From Tateyamaria pelophila (lineage in GTDB: Bacteria > Pseudomonadota > Alphaproteobacteria > Rhodobacterales > Rhodobacteraceae): a stretch of DNA of 64,000 bases. The DNA lies in contig NZ_JAIMIA010000006.1 in assembly GCF_019966495.1 (NCBI RefSeq), positions 34,792 to 98,791 of the forward strand, given 5' to 3'. Every line of letters starts with the position of its first letter. Position 1 is the stretch's first letter. Below, one piece after another: positions 7,714 through 16,993 of the stretch. The position numbers and the translations under genes are program-made. The notes below the pieces were generated by a model that made no database searches, was not told the origin of the DNA, and saw nothing but the letters and a program-made list of their open reading frames with translations.

Positions 7714-8985
7714 CTAGGCCGGCAAGAGAAGCGTTTCCAAAGCGTGTCCCATGACCTTGGCGCTGTCCAGCATATCGGTAATCCCGATCCATTCGTCCGG
7801 TTTGTGCGCCAGCTCCAGTTCGCCCGGTCCATAGGCGATGCAATTGCGCAATTTTCCGATCCGGTCGATATGCTTTTGATCGTAGGACCCGGGAGAGGCG
7901 ACATAAGTAGGTGCGACCCCGAGGATGGCTTCTATGGCGGCATGGACGGTTTCGACCACAGGGGCCGTTCGGTCCGTCATGGACGGCAGCACGACATTGA
8001 GCTCGCGCATTTCATAATCGAACCGGTCGCGCGAGGCTTTCAAACCCTCCAGCAAGGCGACGATTTCGCCGCGCACATCGTCGACGTTTTCCTCGACCAG
8101 GAACCGCCGGTCGATCACAATGCGGCAACTGTCCGGGACGCAATGCGCGGGCAGGCCATCATAATCGGCGGTTTGTTCCGCCTGACCTCCATGGATCGAA
8201 TTGATGTTCATCGTCGAATTCCGCGCGCCTTCGGGCACAACGGGCATTTCGGTAAAGCGGTTCGCCATGGCGGGGTACAGATCGGTTTCGAACCGGTCCA
8301 GCACGGCCCCCATATGGCGCACGGCGCAATCGCCGAGAAAGGGCATGCAGCCATGTGCAATTTCGCCTTTCGTCTCGATCTCGGCCCACCAGCCGCCACG
8401 GTGGCCAAGGCAAATCCGGTCCTTGTTCAGCGGCTCGGGGATAATGACATGCTGGACCCGCTGCGGAGAAAAATACCCTTTCTCCGCCAGATAGGCGACG
8501 CCGCCGTAGCCACCGGATTCTTCGTCCGCGGTCGCACTGATTTCGATTGCGCCTTGAAACTCCGGAAATTCTTCGATGAACGCCTCGGCGGCGATGATCG
8601 AGGATGCCAGCCCGCCTTTCATGTCGCAGGCGCCGCGCCCATAGATCTTGTCGCCTTCCACCGCTGCACCGAAGGGATCACGGGTCCAGCCGTGTCCGAC
8701 CTCGACAACGTCGTGATGGCTGTTGAAATGCACGCAATCGCCGGGGCGCTTGCCGCTGCGTCTGGCGACAAGGTTCCAGCGCGGGTATGTTGCGCTGTCG
8801 CCGGGTGTGCCAAAGGCCCGGATCATCTCCGTTTCGAATCCGTGCGCCTTTAGCCGCGCGTCCAGAAGCGCGCAGATATCATGATAATGCCTGCCGGGGG
8901 GGTTCAGCGTCGGGATCCGGATGAGCGCCTGTGTCAGTGCGATCAGGTCGTCCCGTTTTGCGTCTATGCGGTCTGTGAGCGTCAT
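7714..8985 (-). CDS. M20-family deacetylase/peptidase (ArgE/DapE-like)
   Basis: A 423-residue zinc-dependent amidohydrolase. The M20 elements are present in order: HFNSHHDVV with the His-x-Asp pair (about residue 90), GRGACDMKGG with the bridging aspartate, TADEESGG with the catalytic Glu pair, and a late HKPDEW histidine. Members cleave N-acyl amino acids or dipeptides. The start at 8985 (MTLTDRIDAKRDD) gives the normal family N-terminus; the longer frame to 9150 runs through the repeat and into the next gene. Lying next to the peptide-binding protein gene, it may process imported peptides or acyl-amino acids, which is an inference from context. Confidence 0.88.
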   Translation of the reverse strand: MTLTDRIDAKRDDLIALTQALIRIPTLNPPGRHYHDICALLDARLKAHGFETEMIRAFGTPGDSATYPRWNLVARRSGKRPGDCVHFNSHHDVVEVGHGWTRDPFGAAVEGDKIYGRGACDMKGGLASSIIAAEAFIEEFPEFQGAIEISATADEESGGYGGVAYLAEKGYFSPQRVQHVIIPEPLNKDRICLGHRGGWWAEIETKGEIAHGCMPFLGDCAVRHMGAVLDRFETDLYPAMANRFTEMPVVPEGARNSTMNINSIHGGQAEQTADYDGLPAHCVPDSCRIVIDRRFLVEENVDDVRGEIVALLEGLKASRDRFDYEMRELNVVLPSMTDRTAPVVETVHAAIEAILGVAPTYVASPGSYDQKHIDRIGKLRNCIAYGPGELELAHKPDEWIGITDMLDSAKVMGHALETLLLPA

Positions 8986-9040
8986 GATGCGAGTGTTGGC
9001 CCGTGCGCACAGATTGGCAAGACCAGAACATGCATCTGGC

Positions 9041-9073
9041 CGACCCTTCGGGGAGGATTTTTTGGAACAGAGA
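9041..9073. repeat. 33-bp dispersed intergenic repeat, copy 2
   Basis: Identical over 33 bases to 6018-6050. Here it lies 16 bases after the stop of the metallo-beta-lactamase-fold gene and before the deacetylase gene, all on the minus strand, mirroring the setting of copy 1. Confidence 0.85.
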
Positions 9074-9088
9074 CGCCGGACCGATAGG

Positions 9089-9964
9089 TTAGAGTTTGCC
9101 CAAGGGGACTTTGAGGGCCATGTCGCCCGCAGCATCGCGGGGGATTTCACCTGCGCGCATGTTCACTTGCAAGGCTGGAATGATCAGGCTGGGCATGGCC
9201 AGTTGGGCGTCGCGTTCGGTCCTGAATTTGATGAAGTCGTCACGGGTCTTGCCGCCGCCCACATGGATGTTCTTTTCACGTTCCTCGGCAACGGTTGTTT
9301 CCCAGGAAATGGCCCGTCCGCCCGGTCCGTAGTCGTGGCAGATAAAGAGCCGCATTTCGTCTGGCAGGGACAGGACGCGCATGATGCTGTCGTAAAGTGC
9401 GCCTGCATCTCCGCCCGGAAAATCCGCACGGGCCGAGCCGCCATCGGGCATGAACAGCGTGTCCCCTACAAAGGCGGCATCGCCCATCACATGCACCATG
9501 CAGGCGGGTGTGTGGCCCGGCGTGTGCATCGCGAAACAGGTCATGGCTCCGATCTGGTAGGTATCGTTATCTTCGAACAGCGCATCGAACTGCGAGCCGT
9601 CGCGCTGAAATTCGGTGCCTTCGTTGAACACCTTGCCGAAGGTATCCTGTATTTCCGTGATCCTGGCGCCGATGCCGATTTTGCCCCCAAGCGTCTGCTG
9701 AATATAGGGCGCGCCGGAAAGGTGATCAGCATGCACATGCGTTTCTATGATCCATTCAAGGATCAGATCGTGGTCTCTGATATGGGCAATAATCGCGTCG
9801 GCCCCGTCGAAATTGAGCGCCCCGGCGGCATAGTTGATATCCATCACCGCATCGATCACGGCACAGTTGCGTCCGTTCGGTTCCTGCACGACATAAGAAA
9901 TGGTGTTGGACCGCGCGTCAAAAAACGGTGTGACAATGGGGTGCTGGGACATGTCCGGCGTCAT
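9089..9964 (-). CDS. MBL-fold hydrolase, persulfide (sulfur) dioxygenase-like
   Basis: A 291-residue metallo-beta-lactamase-fold protein close to the ETHE1/persulfide dioxygenase and Blh groups. The metal site THVHADH lies near residue 98, with further ligands in MHTPGHTPACM and DTLFM. Relatives use a mononuclear iron to oxidise glutathione persulfide to sulfite. The start codon overlaps the stop of the upstream rhodanese gene (ATGA), and persulfide dioxygenase plus rhodanese is a recurrent sulfide-detoxification pairing, which supports this role. Confidence in the fold is high; the exact sulfur substrate is inferred from context. Confidence 0.85.
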   Translation of the reverse strand: MTPDMSQHPIVTPFFDARSNTISYVVQEPNGRNCAVIDAVMDINYAAGALNFDGADAIIAHIRDHDLILEWIIETHVHADHLSGAPYIQQTLGGKIGIGARITEIQDTFGKVFNEGTEFQRDGSQFDALFEDNDTYQIGAMTCFAMHTPGHTPACMVHVMGDAAFVGDTLFMPDGGSARADFPGGDAGALYDSIMRVLSLPDEMRLFICHDYGPGGRAISWETTVAEEREKNIHVGGGKTRDDFIKFRTERDAQLAMPSLIIPALQVNMRAGEIPRDAAGDMALKVPLGKL

Positions 9965-10371
9965 TTGGCCCCCTCGTTTTTGGTATCGTGCGAGACAGGT
10001 CCGCCTTGTTTTTCCCAGGTCGAGAACCCTTCGCGCAAGTGCGCTGCGTCAAAGCCCATGTCTTGCAGGGTGGCCACCGTCAACGCCGACCGCCAGCCAG
10101 AAGCGCAATGAAAGAGGTAGCTCTTGTCGGATTGTCCGAACACTTCCTTGAAATAGGGACTGTCGGGGTCGACCCAGAACTCGATCATGCCGCGCGGCGC
10201 GTGGACAGAGCCGGGGATGTATCCGCTGCGCTGTCGTTCGCGCACATCTCGGATGTCGACAATGATCACATCGGGGTCGTCTACCATTGCGATTGCATCT
10301 GATGTGTCGACCTCTTTGATCCGTGCGCGGGCATTGGCCACAAGGGTGGCTGCTGAGGTTTTGAGGGCCAT
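9961..10371 (-). CDS. Single-domain rhodanese-like sulfurtransferase
   Basis: A 136-residue protein with one rhodanese domain. It shows the VIIVDIRDVRER start of the domain, the GYIPGSVHAPRG segment and the active-site loop HCASGWRSA, with the catalytic cysteine followed by the arginine expected in sulfurtransferases. No signal peptide is visible, so it is probably cytoplasmic. It is the promoter-proximal gene of a two-gene operon with the persulfide dioxygenase-like enzyme, to which it could pass or from which it could accept sulfane sulfur. The 263 bases between this gene and the divergent MoxR gene contain no convincing gene. Confidence 0.88.
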   Translation of the reverse strand: MALKTSAATLVANARARIKEVDTSDAIAMVDDPDVIIVDIRDVRERQRSGYIPGSVHAPRGMIEFWVDPDSPYFKEVFGQSDKSYLFHCASGWRSALTVATLQDMGFDAAHLREGFSTWEKQGGPVSHDTKNEGAK

Positions 10372-10634
10372 GATAAATCCTAATCCAGTCGCTTCGGACT
10401 GTGCCAGTCATGTCTGGTTTGAGCAAGGTCGTTCGAGATTACGAGCGGTCCGGCCGCGAGCCGCCTTCGGTTTTTGACCCTGGCCATTTGTTGTGCATGA
10501 TCCGCGTCCTTCGCCGGGGCCGGGCGACTTTGACCTTGCCAATGGGGATGTGGCAGAAGCTATACTGTCCCTTCAGGCCGGACCCGATGTGGCCTTTGAC
10601 CCAATGAGCGCTCTCTTAGTAAACGGATGATATC

Positions 10635-11630
10635 GTGACTGCACTTGCCCAGATCGAAGACCTAAAAACCCGAATGGGCGCTTCCATAATCGGTCAGCGT
10701 GACGTCGTTGAACGACTGGTGATCGGCTTGCTGGCCAACGGCAATCTGTTGATCGAGGGCTTGCCGGGCCTTGCCAAGACCCGTGCCGTAAAGGCGATGG
10801 CCGAGAACATGGACGCCGCGTTCAGCCGTATTCAGTTCACGCCTGATCTTTTGCCTTCGGATGTGACAGGCACGGAAGTGTATCACCAGACACCCGAGGG
10901 GGCGTCGTTCAAGTTTGACCCGGGTCCGATCTTTGCCAATATCGTGTTGGCAGACGAGATTAACCGCGCCCCTGCCAAGGTGCAGGCGGCCTTGCTTGAA
11001 GCCATGGAAGAACGCCAGGTCACGGTGGCCGGGACCACGCACAAGATGCCGCCCTTGTTCATCGTGATGGCGACCCAAAACCCCATCGAACAAGAGGGTA
11101 CCTATCCCTTGCCCGAAGCGCAGATGGACCGGTTTTTAATGCATGTCCGCGTGGATTATCCACCGATTGAAGACGAAGTGAAGGTCATTCGGCTGGTTCG
11201 GGCCGAGGAAGCCGCCAAGCAAGAGGCCGACGCGGGCCAGACGCCTGACACAGAGGGAAAGGTGCCAGACATCCCGCAGGATGCCGTTTTTCAGGCCCGC
11301 AGGGAGATTGCGGATATCCACGTCTCGGAGGCGATGGAACGCTACATGGCCGATCTGGTTTACGGAACGCGCATGCCTGCCGCGCTGTCCGAGGATCTTG
11401 GGCGATGGATCGAAGTTGGCGGCAGCCCGCGCGCGTCGCTGGCCTTTGACAAATGCGGACGGGCCCATGCGTGGCTGGCGGGGCGCGACTATGTTGACCC
11501 CGAAGATGTGCGCGCGGTGGCCCATGATGTTTTGCGGCATCGTCTGACCCTGTCTTACGAGGCGCAGGGGGAGGGCGTTTCGCCAGACGATGTGATCGAT
11601 GTTTTGTTGTCCAAGGTGGCCTTGCCGTAA
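10635..11630 (+). CDS. MoxR family AAA+ ATPase
   Basis: A 331-residue AAA+ ATPase of the MoxR group. The Walker A is GLPGLAKT (about residue 42), Walker B is VLADEINRAP, and ATQNPIEQEGTYPLPEAQ carries sensor 1 and the pre-sensor loop. MoxR proteins act as chaperone-like ATPases, usually beside VWA-domain partners, and that is the arrangement here. Translation appears to start at GTG 10635; no earlier in-frame start fits the family N-terminus. It begins an eight-kilobase plus-strand run of Bat-type genes. A TTGCCA...TATACT pair upstream has a 19-base spacer and is too weak to call as a promoter. Confidence 0.93.
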   Translation: MTALAQIEDLKTRMGASIIGQRDVVERLVIGLLANGNLLIEGLPGLAKTRAVKAMAENMDAAFSRIQFTPDLLPSDVTGTEVYHQTPEGASFKFDPGPIFANIVLADEINRAPAKVQAALLEAMEERQVTVAGTTHKMPPLFIVMATQNPIEQEGTYPLPEAQMDRFLMHVRVDYPPIEDEVKVIRLVRAEEAAKQEADAGQTPDTEGKVPDIPQDAVFQARREIADIHVSEAMERYMADLVYGTRMPAALSEDLGRWIEVGGSPRASLAFDKCGRAHAWLAGRDYVDPEDVRAVAHDVLRHRLTLSYEAQGEGVSPDDVIDVLLSKVALP

Positions 11631-11639
11631 GGAGGCACC

Positions 11640-12575
11640 ATGTCCGAGCCACTCGATCCGCGCATTCATGTCGACCTCGCTCATTTGCGTGCCTTGAAAG
11701 GACGTGCCCGGTCGATCACGTTTCGACCCCGGCAACCCTCCAACAGTATTCTGAATGGCCAACATGCCTCCAAGATCAAAGGACGGGGGCTCAATTTCGA
11801 GGAATTGCGCCATTACGCGATAGGCGATGACGTGCGCACCATCGACTGGAAGGTGACGGCACGCACTGGCACGCCCTATGTTCGGGTTTATACCGAAGAG
11901 CGGGACCGGCCGGTGTTGCTGGTGGTGGATCAGCGGATGTCGATGTTTTTCGGCAGCAAACTGAACATGAAATCCGTGACGGCGGCAGAGGCGGCGGCCT
12001 TGTCTGCCTTCCGCGTGCGCGCCAAGGGCGACCGGGTAGGTGGCATTATCTTTGATGATACCGGCATGACGGAAATTCGCCCGCAATCCTCCGCCCGCGC
12101 GCTCAACCGGTTTCTGGATGATCTGGCGCAGGCCAATTGCAGGCTGAACGCCCAAGCACCCTCGGTCAGGCCTATTCCGCTAAGCCAACCGATCAAGGCG
12201 GCGGCGCGGATCGCGAAATCGGGGGGGCTCGTCATCGTGTTCAGCGATTTCGATGGCTGGGACGATGCGACCGAAAAGAGCCTCCGCCGGATCGCTCAGC
12301 ACAATGAGTTGATCCTGTTCAGTGTCTCTGATCCGACGTCCCAACAGTTGCCGCCGGATTTGAACATGATCGTTTCGGATGGCGAATTGCAGGCGCAGGT
12401 CAATGTAGGTGACGAAACCGTGCGCCGCCGTTTGGCGGAGTATAGCAGCGGCCGCCTGAAGTCTTTGTTCGACTTTTCGGGTAAGTACGGCGTGCCGGTG
12501 GTGCCCCTGACCACCGCCGAGGAAACCTTGCCGCAACTTGTGCGTCTTTTGGGCGGGGGAGGGGCGCGCAGATGA
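11640..12575 (+). CDS. DUF58 domain protein
   Basis: A 311-residue protein whose N-terminal half contains the DUF58 hallmark (DDVRTIDWKVTARTG followed by PYVRVYTEE near residue 60-85). The part after it resembles a von Willebrand A-like fold without an obvious complete metal site. It has an excellent Shine-Dalgarno, AAGGAGG, just before ATG 11640. DUF58 proteins almost always accompany MoxR ATPases and Bat VWA proteins; the molecular role is unknown. It overlaps the next gene by four bases, indicating coupled translation. Confidence 0.9.
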   Translation: MSEPLDPRIHVDLAHLRALKGRARSITFRPRQPSNSILNGQHASKIKGRGLNFEELRHYAIGDDVRTIDWKVTARTGTPYVRVYTEERDRPVLLVVDQRMSMFFGSKLNMKSVTAAEAAALSAFRVRAKGDRVGGIIFDDTGMTEIRPQSSARALNRFLDDLAQANCRLNAQAPSVRPIPLSQPIKAAARIAKSGGLVIVFSDFDGWDDATEKSLRRIAQHNELILFSVSDPTSQQLPPDLNMIVSDGELQAQVNVGDETVRRRLAEYSSGRLKSLFDFSGKYGVPVVPLTTAEETLPQLVRLLGGGGARR

Positions 12576-13051
12576 GTGAGGAAGATCTTGCCAATCTGGA
12601 TCTGGTCGAACTTTACGATCTGCTAATACGTCCGGACGCGCCCGACGCGATCTCGATGTGGCCTCAGACGGCGGGATGGATCTGGGTTGCTGCGCTGGTT
12701 CTTGTTGCACTGGGTGTGTTGGTCTGGGCCTTGGTTGCACGGCATCGCGCAAACGCGTATCGGCGCGCGGCATTGGTCGCGCTCAATCAGGCGGGCGACG
12801 ATCCCGCCCGGATTGCGGACGTTCTACGCCGAACGGCGCTGTCTGCCTTTCCGCGTGAGACGGTGTCTCAGTTACATGGTGTGCAGTGGCTTGCGTTTCT
12901 GGATCAGGCGGCGCCTGGGGTAAAGTTCGCCAGTTCCGATGCGGGACGTGTTCTGGCGGCATCTCCGTACCGCCCGCAAGACCCGAACAAGGACCTGCCC
13001 GCCATGGCCGCGCAATGGATCAAGAGCCATCGCAAAGCGGGGCCAACCTGA
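12572..13051 (+). CDS. DUF4381 domain protein, single membrane anchor
   Basis: A 159-residue protein with one transmembrane helix (about residues 31-53, GWIWVAALVLVALGVLVWAL) followed by a cytoplasmic helical domain with YRRAALVALNQAGDDPARI, the usual DUF4381 composition. It overlaps the DUF58 stop at its start and shares TGATG with the first VWA gene at its end. It is a standard member of Bat-type operons, probably part of a membrane complex with the VWA proteins. No catalytic motif is visible. Confidence 0.85.
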   Translation: MSEEDLANLDLVELYDLLIRPDAPDAISMWPQTAGWIWVAALVLVALGVLVWALVARHRANAYRRAALVALNQAGDDPARIADVLRRTALSAFPRETVSQLHGVQWLAFLDQAAPGVKFASSDAGRVLAASPYRPQDPNKDLPAMAAQWIKSHRKAGPT

Positions 13052-14043
13052 TGTTGTCCTTTGCGTTTCCATGGGCGTTCCTTGTGCTGCCGTTGCCGTT
13101 GCCGTTTCTGGTCTGGAAATTTGCGCCCGCACACCGTGAGCAGGCGCAGGCCTTGCGGGTTCCGTTTTTCCGCAGCCTTGCTGAGGCCGCAGGCGAAGAA
13201 CCCGCGCAAGGGGCCGTGATCCGCAAGCGGGGCCGGTGGCAGATGGCCGTCGCCATTTGTTGCTGGTGTCTGACGGTGATCGGTCTGGCGCGCCCCGAAA
13301 TTCTGGGCGACCCCATCGTGATCGAAAAGGCAGCGCGTGATCTGGTGCTGGCCGTTGATATATCAGGCTCCATGGATGAACGGGATTTGCGGGACGAAAA
13401 CGACAAGCCCCTGCAACGGCTCGATGCGGTCAAAAGTGTGATCAACGACTTCATCGCGGAGCGTGACGGCGACCGGATCGCGTTGATCGTGTTTGGATCA
13501 AGCGCCTATCTGCAGACCCCCTTTACCGAAGACCTCGACAGTGCGGCCGAACTGATGGAACAGACTCAGGTCGGGATGGCAGGGCCACATACCGCTATCG
13601 GGGATGCCATCGGGCTTGCCTTGCGCACATTTGAAGCCTCAGACGTTGAGCAACGCCTGTTGGTTCTGCTCAGTGATGGGGCCGATACAAACAGTCAGAT
13701 GAGCCCGGAGAACGCGACCGAGATTGCAGCAAGCAAAGGCGTTAAAATCTATACGATCGGGGTCGGTGATCCGAACGGGAGCGGAGAGCAGCGGGTGGAT
13801 CTGGCGACGCTTGAAGCAATCGCGACGCGCGCAGGCGGCGGTTTCTACCAGACCAATGACACCGAAGGCCTGCGCGAGATCTATGCGGAGATTGACCGAT
13901 TGAACCCCCGGCTGGTTGAGACGACGACCTTCCAGCCCAAGACCTCGGTGGGTTATTATGCCTTTGCGGCGACCGTTCTTTTGGGGATCGTTCTGTTTTT
14001 GGGCCTCATGCTGTCTGCGCGGCGGAGGGTAGCGCATGGCTGA
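13051..14043 (+). CDS. VWA domain membrane protein (BatA-like)
   Basis: A 330-residue protein with hydrophobic N-terminal segments (about residues 3-23 and 66-84), a periplasmic von Willebrand A domain and a C-terminal transmembrane helix. The VWA metal-ion site is intact: AVDISGSMDER supplies DxSxS, and VLLSDGADTNS the later Asp/Thr residues. The start at 13051 is in the TGATG overlap with the upstream stop; a longer frame from 12886 lies inside the previous gene and is rejected. BatA-type proteins are thought to form cell-envelope complexes regulated by MoxR; the client is unknown. Confidence 0.9.
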   Translation: MLSFAFPWAFLVLPLPLPFLVWKFAPAHREQAQALRVPFFRSLAEAAGEEPAQGAVIRKRGRWQMAVAICCWCLTVIGLARPEILGDPIVIEKAARDLVLAVDISGSMDERDLRDENDKPLQRLDAVKSVINDFIAERDGDRIALIVFGSSAYLQTPFTEDLDSAAELMEQTQVGMAGPHTAIGDAIGLALRTFEASDVEQRLLVLLSDGADTNSQMSPENATEIAASKGVKIYTIGVGDPNGSGEQRVDLATLEAIATRAGGGFYQTNDTEGLREIYAEIDRLNPRLVETTTFQPKTSVGYYAFAATVLLGIVLFLGLMLSARRRVAHG

Positions 14044-15556
14044 CCTGATCGGCGTCTTTCATTTCCTGCGTCCGTTTTGGTTGCTGGCGCTTGTGCCCAT
14101 TGCCTTGATCTGGTGGCAGGTTCGTCCGCGCCGTGTCGCCCGAGAGGATATGGCCGAAGGGCTTGCACCCCATCTGGCGCGCGCGCTGACCGTTGGATCG
14201 CAGAGCGGACGCCGCGTCTATCCCATCGACGGGATGGCGCTGACACTTGCCATGCTGGTCGTTGCAACGGCCGGGCCGACATGGAGCCGTATGACCAATC
14301 CGCTCTTGGCCCAGACTGCGCCTTTGGCAGTCGTGCTCAAGGTCACGCCGTCGATGGAGAATGTCGATGTCCAACCGACGCGGCACAAACGGGCATCGTT
14401 CAAGATCCTCGACCTGATCGAACGGCGTGGGGGGGCGCAGACAGCGCTTTTTGCCTATGCAGGATCGGCCCACCGGGTCACACCTCTGACCGAAGATCCC
14501 AACATCGTGCGCTCTTATCTGTCCGGCCTTTCACCGGATATCATGCCACAGGAAGGCGATCGTGCCGACCAGGCACTGGCCCTCGCGCAGGGGGAAATTG
14601 CAAAGTCTGACACGCCCGGCGCAATCCTGTTTGTTCTTGACGATCTGAACCCGGCCAACGTGGCGGCCTTCAACGAAGGTGCCGCAGAACGCGCTCCTGT
14701 GATCTTTTTTGTGGTTGCGGGGCAGGGTGTGCAAATCCCGCAACTGGATCAGATCGACAATGCATCCGTTGTGCGGATCACGCCGGATGATACCGATCTG
14801 GATCAGATTGAGCGGCGGGTCTTGTCGGCGTACCGTGAGGCGCTTTTGGAAGATACGCGGCAGGATTGGGAAGACAAAGGCTGGCTGCTGGCATGGCCCG
14901 CGCTCTTGCTGTTCTTGCCATGGTTCCGGCGTGGCTGGACCATGCGCTGGGGATTGGCATTCCTGCTGGTTGGATCGTTTGGCAAACCCGCGCAGGCTGA
15001 GGGGTGGAGAGACTGGTTTCTGACGCCGGATCAGCAAGGCCAGATCAGTTTCAACACCAAGGATTTCAGCGGGGCTGCCGACCAGTTTCAGGATGCGGAC
15101 TGGCGCGCCTATGCGCTGCTTGTTGCGGGCCGGTATGAAGAGGCAGCCGAGGCCTATGGGTTTATCGAAACATCGGCAGGTGCGAACGGCGAAGGGATCG
15201 CCCTTTTGCGCCACCGCAAATATCACGACGGCATACGCGCCTTTGAAAAGGCGTTGGAACGCGATCCGAGCAACGTGACTGCACAGAAAAACCTCGCGAC
15301 GGCCAAGGCCATTGTCGCTTATGTTGAAAGCACCCAAGCGGCGTCGGACACAGGCGAGCAGTCGGGGATCGGAGCCGATGAGACGGTCTTTGACAACGAA
15401 AGCGGGCAGGGCGAAGAGATGCAGATCGAACGCGAACCGTCAGAAGATGCGCCCGCAGGCCTTTCGACCGAAGACTGGATGCGGGCCGTGGATACACAGG
15501 TCGGAGAATTCCTGCAGTCCCGGTTCCGGTTGGAAAATGCGCAGGGGGACAACTGA
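14036..15556 (+). CDS. VWA-like plus TPR membrane protein (BatB/BatC-like fusion)
   Basis: A 506-residue protein combining an N-terminal membrane segment, a VWA-like domain (about residues 90-270), a central membrane span (about 285-315) and a C-terminal TPR region (LLVAGRYEEAAEAYGFIE and YHDGIRAFEKALERDPSN), followed by an acidic low-complexity tail. It looks like BatB and BatC joined. The metal site that is DxSxS in the neighbouring VWA protein reads VLKVTPSMEN here, so the key aspartate is missing. The start overlaps the upstream stop by eight bases and the end shares TGATG with the next gene. Confidence 0.86.
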   Translation: MADLIGVFHFLRPFWLLALVPIALIWWQVRPRRVAREDMAEGLAPHLARALTVGSQSGRRVYPIDGMALTLAMLVVATAGPTWSRMTNPLLAQTAPLAVVLKVTPSMENVDVQPTRHKRASFKILDLIERRGGAQTALFAYAGSAHRVTPLTEDPNIVRSYLSGLSPDIMPQEGDRADQALALAQGEIAKSDTPGAILFVLDDLNPANVAAFNEGAAERAPVIFFVVAGQGVQIPQLDQIDNASVVRITPDDTDLDQIERRVLSAYREALLEDTRQDWEDKGWLLAWPALLLFLPWFRRGWTMRWGLAFLLVGSFGKPAQAEGWRDWFLTPDQQGQISFNTKDFSGAADQFQDADWRAYALLVAGRYEEAAEAYGFIETSAGANGEGIALLRHRKYHDGIRAFEKALERDPSNVTAQKNLATAKAIVAYVESTQAASDTGEQSGIGADETVFDNESGQGEEMQIEREPSEDAPAGLSTEDWMRAVDTQVGEFLQSRFRLENAQGDN

Positions 15557-16893
15557 TGCGCAGGTTGCTTACTTTGGTGTTCTTGTTTGCGTCTCTGCTT
15601 GGCAGCTTCGGCTGGGCACAAGACCCGAGGATCACGGTGACGGCGGACCAGGAAGAGGTGGTCGTCGGCCAGCCCTATCTGCTGCGGATCGAAGTGTTGG
15701 TGCCGACGTTCATGCCAAGCGCGCCCGTGTTCCCCACATTCGAAATGCCCGGTCTGATTGTCCGCCTGCCAGAAAAATCAACGTTGCCCGTCAGTGAGAA
15801 AATCGATGGCGACACATGGTCTGGCGTGACCCGCACTTATCGGATATATCCTACCCGTGCCGGAGAGATTGAGATATCGGCGCAAACGCTGTCCCTCGTC
15901 TACAAGAACACGGACACGAACGAGGATGTTTCGCTGACCGTGGACGTCCCGGCGACCACGATCCGCGCAACCGTACCGCAGGGCGCGCGTGCCCTTGATC
16001 CGCTGATCATCGCGCAGGAGGTTACGATTGACCAAAGCTGGCAGGTGGCGGAGGGCGCGCTGGCGGTCGGTGATGCGGTGGTCAGAGCGCTTGACATCTC
16101 GGTTGACGGAGCCTCCGCCCTGTTTGTCCCGCCTTTGCTGGACACTGCGCCGCCGCGCTCGGACAGCGTGCAGCCGGAAGATGCGGACGCCGAAGCGTTG
16201 CCGTTTCTGGCCTACCCGGAAGACGCAAAAGTGACTGAAAAAATTGAGCGAGGTGTCATGTCTGGCACACGCCACGAACAGGTCAGCTATATCGCGCAGG
16301 CCGGTGGCGGTGTCGTCTTCCCCGATATCACCCTCAGATGGTACAATATCGAAACCAATGGGATCGAAGAGATCGTATTGAAAGGCCGCAGTGTCGAGGT
16401 CGCAATGCCGCCCGTCGAACGCACGCCGCCGGACCCCGCCACAATCCTTCGATGGGTCATTATTGCGGGCTTGTTGGCGGTATTGGCCTGGGGGGCTCGC
16501 AGGATCCTGTGGCCACCTCTGGCAAAAAAATATCAAAACCTTCAGATGCGCTACGCTGCCACTGCCAATGCGGTACATCGCAACGCTGCGAAACAGGCAA
16601 AGGCACGGAATTTGAATGGCGTGCTAACTGCGCTGGATGAACGGACACGCCGGGGATATCCCGTCGCGCCCGATCTGGCGCAGGCCATCCGGGCGTTGAC
16701 GCAAAAGACATACAGCGATGACCCTGCGAGCGATGAGGATACGACATACTGGCCCGCGATCCAAAGCGCCTTGCGCGCCGATCAACCACGCGTTTTTGTG
16801 CGTCACGCCAAGGGCGGACAGGATGCCTTGCCCGCACTCAACCCCTTTACCCAAGCGGGTCGTCAGACGATCTCCTTCAAAGAGCAGCAATAG
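15556..16893 (+). CDS. BatD-like secreted/membrane protein
   Basis: A 445-residue protein with a signal peptide (MRRLLTLVFLFASLLGSFGWAQ), an extended beta-rich periplasmic region, one transmembrane helix (about residues 298-315, WVIIAGLLAVLAWGA) and a cytoplasmic helical tail. Topology, an early DQEEVVVGQPYLLRIEVL beta-sandwich segment and position after the two VWA genes fit the BatD oxygen-tolerance family. It is the last of the tightly overlapping Bat genes; 100 bases separate it from the octaheme cytochrome gene. Function is by family analogy only. Confidence 0.8.
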   Translation: MRRLLTLVFLFASLLGSFGWAQDPRITVTADQEEVVVGQPYLLRIEVLVPTFMPSAPVFPTFEMPGLIVRLPEKSTLPVSEKIDGDTWSGVTRTYRIYPTRAGEIEISAQTLSLVYKNTDTNEDVSLTVDVPATTIRATVPQGARALDPLIIAQEVTIDQSWQVAEGALAVGDAVVRALDISVDGASALFVPPLLDTAPPRSDSVQPEDADAEALPFLAYPEDAKVTEKIERGVMSGTRHEQVSYIAQAGGGVVFPDITLRWYNIETNGIEEIVLKGRSVEVAMPPVERTPPDPATILRWVIIAGLLAVLAWGARRILWPPLAKKYQNLQMRYAATANAVHRNAAKQAKARNLNGVLTALDERTRRGYPVAPDLAQAIRALTQKTYSDDPASDEDTTYWPAIQSALRADQPRVFVRHAKGGQDALPALNPFTQAGRQTISFKEQQ

Positions 16894-16993
16894 GCGCATT
16901 GCAACGACCCGCCGGACGGTGTTTGAGGGTTGCCTCTGCGTTGGTGTTCCTTAGGGTAAGCCGCTTGAAGGGTACGAAAGGTCGCCTGTCGCT

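Noticed and set aside
8921..10111. Plus-strand frame opposite the MBL-fold and rhodanese genes
   Set aside because: Shadow of two well-supported enzymes on the minus strand.
10530..10575. TTGACC/TTGCCA with TATACT as a promoter for the MoxR operon
   Set aside because: Spacers of 25 and 19 bases are poor; not enough to call a promoter.
10401..10607. 68-codon frame in the gap before the MoxR gene
   Set aside because: No ribosome site and no family; probably leader sequence.
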